A stretch of DNA of 14,639 bases, taken from contig CAKPHZ010000030.1 of NCBI GenBank assembly GCA_934162265.1, positions 1 through 14,639 of the forward strand, given 5' to 3'. Shown in pieces: positions 12,002 to 14,639 of this stretch. A program made the translations under genes and the position numbers. A model generated the notes under the pieces. It was not told the DNA's origin. It saw only the letters and a list, made by a program, of their open reading frames with translations, and did not search any database. This DNA comes from an uncultured Bacilli bacterium (GTDB lineage: Bacteria > Bacillota_I > Bacilli_A > RF39 > UBA660). The first letter of the stretch is position 1; each line of letters opens with the position of its first letter.

Positions 12002-13851
12002 TGGATTCATATCAACAATTTATTCAATCAATTGAAAAAAGAATTGTTTCATTAAATACAGCAATAAATAAATACAATCTCTTTTCATCATTAAATCCAG
12101 TGATTTTAGAATTAGATGAAAATACAATTTGGGATTTACAAGAAAAAGATGTTGAAATAATTGTTAAAAACTTAAAAGAAAAAAACCAATTAAATCCAGT
12201 GGAAATAGAATTTTTACTTGCCTTTACAAAAATTCCTCCCAATCTAAAACAAGTTAAAAAAAATTTATTAGGTTTAGATCAAACACAAAAAGAAATTTTT
12301 AAATCTATTCAACAAAAAGTAGAAGCAACAAAAAAAGAGCATGATTCTCTTAATGTTGATTTTATAGAAAAAAGTTTAGAAAAATATAAAAAGTTACTTC
12401 AAAAATTAGAAGACAATGATTTGATTCTAATAACCGAAATAGAATTTATTTCTGAAATATTAACCCAAGATGCGTATGATGCCAGTTCAAAAATGGAAAT
12501 ATATCACATCATTAACGAAAATAACAGCCATATTTTAAAAAAATATAAAAATTTTATTTCAGATGAAAATGATAATGAAAAAATATGGGATGAATCACAA
12601 TTAACATCTACCAATATTCCAGAAGAATTATTAAATAAATTATTTGAAAGGTTTGGAATAAATTGGACAAAAAATTATGAATCAATCTCTGATTCAAAAT
12701 TACAGCAGCAAATGATAAATCAACAAGCACACTGGAAAAATAAATTACTAAATTATGGAAATTATGAAAAAATGGAAGGACTATTAGAGTTTCTCCAAAA
12801 GAAAAATTTAAATTTTATATTTGACTTACCTGAAATTCTTACTAAAACATTGCTATATTCTTCTATTCAAGAAATTGAACAAGTGATTAATATTGCAAAA
12901 GAAAACGAAATAAATTATTATGAATTATTAAAAAGTCAGCCAGTCATTTTCTTTCCAACAGTTAGAGAAACTAAAAATCATTCTAAAAAATATCAAAATT
13001 CTTCATCAGAGCAAAAAACTTCAGGAGCATTAACAAACTTTCTTAGAAATATTAACTTTTTAAAAGAAAATAATTTTCCTATTAATGAAATATTTAAAAG
13101 TAGTCCTGTATTTTTTATCAGATCACCTAAAACCCAAAGAAAAGTGTATGAGCGATTAAAGATGTATGGAATATTTTTGCAGTACCCAAATAAAAATCTA
13201 AAAAAAGCATTTAGTGTTTTAGGAACAACCGATATTTTATCTAAAATAGATATTGGTATAGAATGTGGTTGTTATGACTATTATCAAGATAATATTACAA
13301 AATTAGTTAATCCAAACTTAAATCTATATCGCGTAAAATTAGCAAGATTATTAGGTATCGGTGAAGATGAAATTTTTTGTAAAAGATATAGCACAACAAA
13401 AGGAGAAACTAAAAAATGTTTAAGTGAACTTTTCTGGAAAAATAACAGCGATAAATTTGGAAAAAATCCAGAAGATACATATAAAATATATCAATCCTGT
13501 CCTCAAGAAACATATCTTGATAAAGATAATATAGAAATATATAATAATATTATTAGTAATAGAGAAAATGACAAAATTACAGCACTCGTTTTAAATGACT
13601 ACTTAATTAGACAATTAGATAGTCAATTTAAAGATGATCAAAATGATTTAATTTATAATTTTAATGGAGTAATCATTTCAAGATTAAAAGTTTTAAGGTA
13701 TTATCAAACTTTAATTTCTGATTCTAATATCATATCGGGAAAAGATGTATTATTATACGCAATAACATTACATAGTATGTTAAATCAAGATGAAGTAAAC
13801 GCCATTAATGAATGCTTAAAATCAGTAAAATTTAAAGGAGGCATCAAATGA
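12001..13851 (+). CDS. Uncharacterised 616-residue protein with mTERF-like helical repeats
   Basis: All-helical protein with no recognised full-length family. Residues about 120-185 align with residues 130-200 of the preceding gene product (IEKSLEKYKKLLQKLE against ITKNILKYQKLLYTLE), suggesting a shared domain. The central part has at least two repeats of about 35-45 residues: about 283-320 (IEQVINIAKENEINYYELLK then SQPVIFF) and 345-392 (RNINFLKENNFPINEIFKSS then PVFFIRS). A third, weaker repeat lies at about 398-455, ending RVKLARLLGIGEDEI. The pattern (helix, L-[KR]-x-x-x-[IF], then ..I....P..[FI], then helix) resembles the mTERF repeat of mitochondrial and chloroplast nucleic-acid-binding proteins. 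The C-terminus contains VIISRLKVLRYYQTL (557-571). Translationally coupled at both ends: 1-bp overlap upstream, 4-bp overlap downstream. GGGAGG precedes the ATG. The family link is an inference. Confidence 0.75.
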   Translation: MDSYQQFIQSIEKRIVSLNTAINKYNLFSSLNPVILELDENTIWDLQEKDVEIIVKNLKEKNQLNPVEIEFLLAFTKIPPNLKQVKKNLLGLDQTQKEIFKSIQQKVEATKKEHDSLNVDFIEKSLEKYKKLLQKLEDNDLILITEIEFISEILTQDAYDASSKMEIYHIINENNSHILKKYKNFISDENDNEKIWDESQLTSTNIPEELLNKLFERFGINWTKNYESISDSKLQQQMINQQAHWKNKLLNYGNYEKMEGLLEFLQKKNLNFIFDLPEILTKTLLYSSIQEIEQVINIAKENEINYYELLKSQPVIFFPTVRETKNHSKKYQNSSSEQKTSGALTNFLRNINFLKENNFPINEIFKSSPVFFIRSPKTQRKVYERLKMYGIFLQYPNKNLKKAFSVLGTTDILSKIDIGIECGCYDYYQDNITKLVNPNLNLYRVKLARLLGIGEDEIFCKRYSTTKGETKKCLSELFWKNNSDKFGKNPEDTYKIYQSCPQETYLDKDNIEIYNNIISNRENDKITALVLNDYLIRQLDSQFKDDQNDLIYNFNGVIISRLKVLRYYQTLISDSNIISGKDVLLYAITLHSMLNQDEVNAINECLKSVKFKGGIK

Positions 13852-14144
13852 TTGAAAATATTATGCTAATGAAAATAGAAGAAGATTTAAAACAAAAGCT
13901 AATGACCGAATTAGATTACAATGAGGCATTAAATATAGCATGTAACTACAAAAATGTTGAAAAAAATATCAATTTGCTAAAATCATATGGAATAATACCA
14001 ATTGATAAAATTATATTAACTAGAAGTCAAATTTTTTTGAAATCTACAGAAGAAATTGCTAAATGTTTTTCTAAATTTAATGTTGCTGTTTTAGTGGATT
14101 TAATTAATACAGATTACTCGGTTATTGATGAGCTTTTTAATTAA
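13848..14144 (+). CDS. Small protein (98 residues) with one mTERF-like repeat
   Basis: A short all-helical protein whose residues about 37-80 contain VEKNINLLKSYGIIPIDKII followed by LTRSQIFLKSTEEIAKCF. This matches the second repeat of the 616-residue neighbour in order and spacing (N-I-N-x-L-K then P-I-x-x-I, then an aromatic or aliphatic pair, then S-x-x-x). It could be a stand-alone repeat unit or a diverged or truncated relative of the larger protein. The start is strong: AAAGGAGG (13834-13841) lies 6 nt before the ATG, which overlaps the previous stop (ATGA). Last gene of the operon; a terminator follows. No signal peptide or membrane segment. Confidence 0.75.
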   Translation: MIENIMLMKIEEDLKQKLMTELDYNEALNIACNYKNVEKNINLLKSYGIIPIDKIILTRSQIFLKSTEEIAKCFSKFNVAVLVDLINTDYSVIDELFN

Positions 14145-14157
14145 AGTCAATAATATA

Positions 14158-14175
14158 ATATGTAAATTTACATAT
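14158..14175. repeat. 18-bp perfect palindrome
   Basis: ATATGTAAATTTACATAT reads the same on both strands. It lies 14 bp after the last gene of the operon and abuts the terminator stem that starts at 14176. It could be an operator-type dimer site or simply structure in the mRNA 3' end. Chance is plausible in such AT-rich DNA, but 9 matched half-positions is more than usual. Confidence 0.5.
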
Positions 14176-14216
14176 AAAAATACTTACCAATAATTAAGTT
14201 CTTTATAAGTATTTTT
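14176..14216 (+). terminator. Terminator of the four-gene operon
   Basis: A perfect 11-bp inverted repeat, AAAAATACTTA (14176-14186) with TAAGTATTTTT (14206-14216), has a 19-nt loop. The T-run is the end of the right arm. It is AU-rich with a single G-C pair per strand side, so it may terminate only moderately and let some transcripts read on toward rpsL. Confidence 0.6.
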
Positions 14217-14237
14217 ATAAAAAATAAAAACAACTAG

Positions 14238-14266
14238 TTGACGAATGATAAAATTAGTGATATATT
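14238..14266 (+). promoter_or_regulatory. Promoter of the str operon (rpsL)
   Basis: TTGACG (14238-14243), a 17-bp spacer and TATATT (14261-14266) with an extended TGA (14258-14260) form a strong sigma-A promoter. Transcription would start near 14273, about 95 nt before the rpsL ATG. Confidence 0.85.
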
Positions 14267-14272
14267 AATCAT

Positions 14273-14367
14273 GCTTGTGAAATTTAAGTGTTGTCTTAGG
14301 ACAAGACTTATCTTTTAAAGAAAAAATGATACACCTGGATATGTGTAAAGAAAGGAGGCGGAAACAT
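14273..14367 (+). promoter_or_regulatory. Structured rpsL leader
   Basis: The untranslated leader can form two hairpins. The first pairs TAAGT (14285-14289) with ACTTA (14306-14310) and TTGTC (14291-14295) with GACAA (14300-14304), separated by a G-G mismatch (14290/14305), with a TTAG loop. The second pairs TACAC (14330-14334) with GTGTA (14343-14347) just ahead of the AAAGGAGG ribosome binding site (14350-14357). No U-tract follows either, so control, if any, would be at translation. It could be an autoregulatory ribosomal-protein site. Confidence 0.4.
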
Positions 14368-14639
14368 ATGGCAACAATCAACCAAAGACTAAGAGGAAAA
14401 GGACAAAAAAGAAGAAAAAGTAAATCACCTGCATTATTAACAAGATTAGATACAGTAAACAATAAAACTGTAAATCAAAATTCTCCTCAAAAAAGAGGCG
14501 TTTGTGTACGTGTTGGAACAATGACTCCAAAGAAACCAAACTCAGCATTAAGAAAATATGCTCGTGTTAGATTATCAAATGGAATGGAAGTAACTTGTTA
14601 TATTCCAGGAATTGGACACAACCTACAAGAGCACTCAGT
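14368..14639 (+). CDS. rpsL: 30S ribosomal protein S12 (partial, 5' part)
   Basis: The first 90 codons plus two bases of S12, running off the window. S12 sits at the decoding centre and monitors codon-anticodon pairing. It starts MATINQRLRGKGQKRRKSKS and contains NSPQKRGVCVRVGTMTPKKP (38-57), then NSALRKYARVRLSNGMEV and YIPGIGHNLQEHS (78-90), all near-invariant. Like S12 of other Bacillota it has an insertion before NSPQKRG relative to E. coli. Lys55, equivalent to E. coli Lys42 in mature numbering, is unchanged, so this known streptomycin-resistance position is wild type; the second (Lys87) is outside the window. Very strong ribosome binding site AAAGGAGG. It should be followed by rpsG, fusA and tuf. 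Confidence 0.97.
   Translation, partial: MATINQRLRGKGQKRRKSKSPALLTRLDTVNNKTVNQNSPQKRGVCVRVGTMTPKKPNSALRKYARVRLSNGMEVTCYIPGIGHNLQEHS

Noticed and set aside
9505..14144. A prophage or integrated element carrying the unknown operon.
   Set aside because: No integrase, att-like direct repeats, phage structural genes or composition shift were seen; codon and base use match the neighbours.
14271..14318. A 15-codon reading frame (ATG CTT GTG ... TTT TAA) in the rpsL leader that could be a leader peptide.
   Set aside because: Its ATG lies at or before the predicted transcription start and has no ribosome binding site, so it is probably not translated.
1..14639. TGA read as tryptophan (Mollicutes code 4).
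   Set aside because: TGA ends tsaE and the 616-residue ORF at proper family or operon positions, and tryptophans in conserved motifs are TGG.

Overview
The window comes from a very AT-rich bacterium (roughly 28% GC by eye) using the standard bacterial code: TGA terminates tsaE and the 616-residue ORF, and tryptophan is TGG. Strong AGGAGG-type ribosome binding sites, extended -10 promoters, the tsaE-tsaB-rimI-tsaD order and the str-operon head (rpsL) point to a low-GC Bacillota lineage, probably one of the uncultured gut groups near the Mollicutes (RF39-like). The lineage is an inference from gene content and style.

Layout. Positions 1-180 hold the tail of an unknown plus-strand gene running into the severed 5' end of a minus-strand ppaC-like (Mn-dependent pyrophosphatase) gene that still has its promoter and ribosome binding site. 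Positions 330-1410 carry a monocistronic gene for a secreted protein with a SipW-type signal sequence. Positions 1430-2670 hold two minus-strand genes with their own terminators: an orphan 154-residue protein and a membrane protein ending in a zinc ribbon. Positions 2800-5330 are the tightly overlapping tsaE-tsaB-rimI-tsaD operon for tRNA t6A37 modification, with a clear promoter and a terminator overlapping the last stop codon. Next come a tRNA-Asn gene (itself an ANN-decoding t6A substrate) with its own promoter and terminator, and a membrane-anchored polysaccharide deacetylase.

Positions 6980-9370 contain an uncharacterised protein with an HEXXH zinc-protease motif, then a two-gene unit of an unknown beta-rich protein and the HD-domain hydrolase YqeK. 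The HEXXH gene and the two-gene unit are driven by promoters that share a near-identical 30-bp block. Positions 9420-14220 are an operon of four unrecognised genes (146, 679, 616 and 98 residues) joined by short gaps, 1-bp or 4-bp overlaps. The 679-residue protein is helical or coiled coil with a C-terminal region resembling the RelE/HigB toxin fold. The 616- and 98-residue proteins carry repeats resembling the eukaryotic organelle mTERF repeat. The 679- and 616-residue proteins also share a helical segment. This operon is the best candidate here for an undescribed system. Its function is unknown, and the fold assignments are by-eye inferences.

The window ends in rpsL (ribosomal protein S12), the first gene of the str operon, behind a good promoter and a structured leader of about 95 nt. 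No IS element, CRISPR array, rRNA or replication origin was seen.
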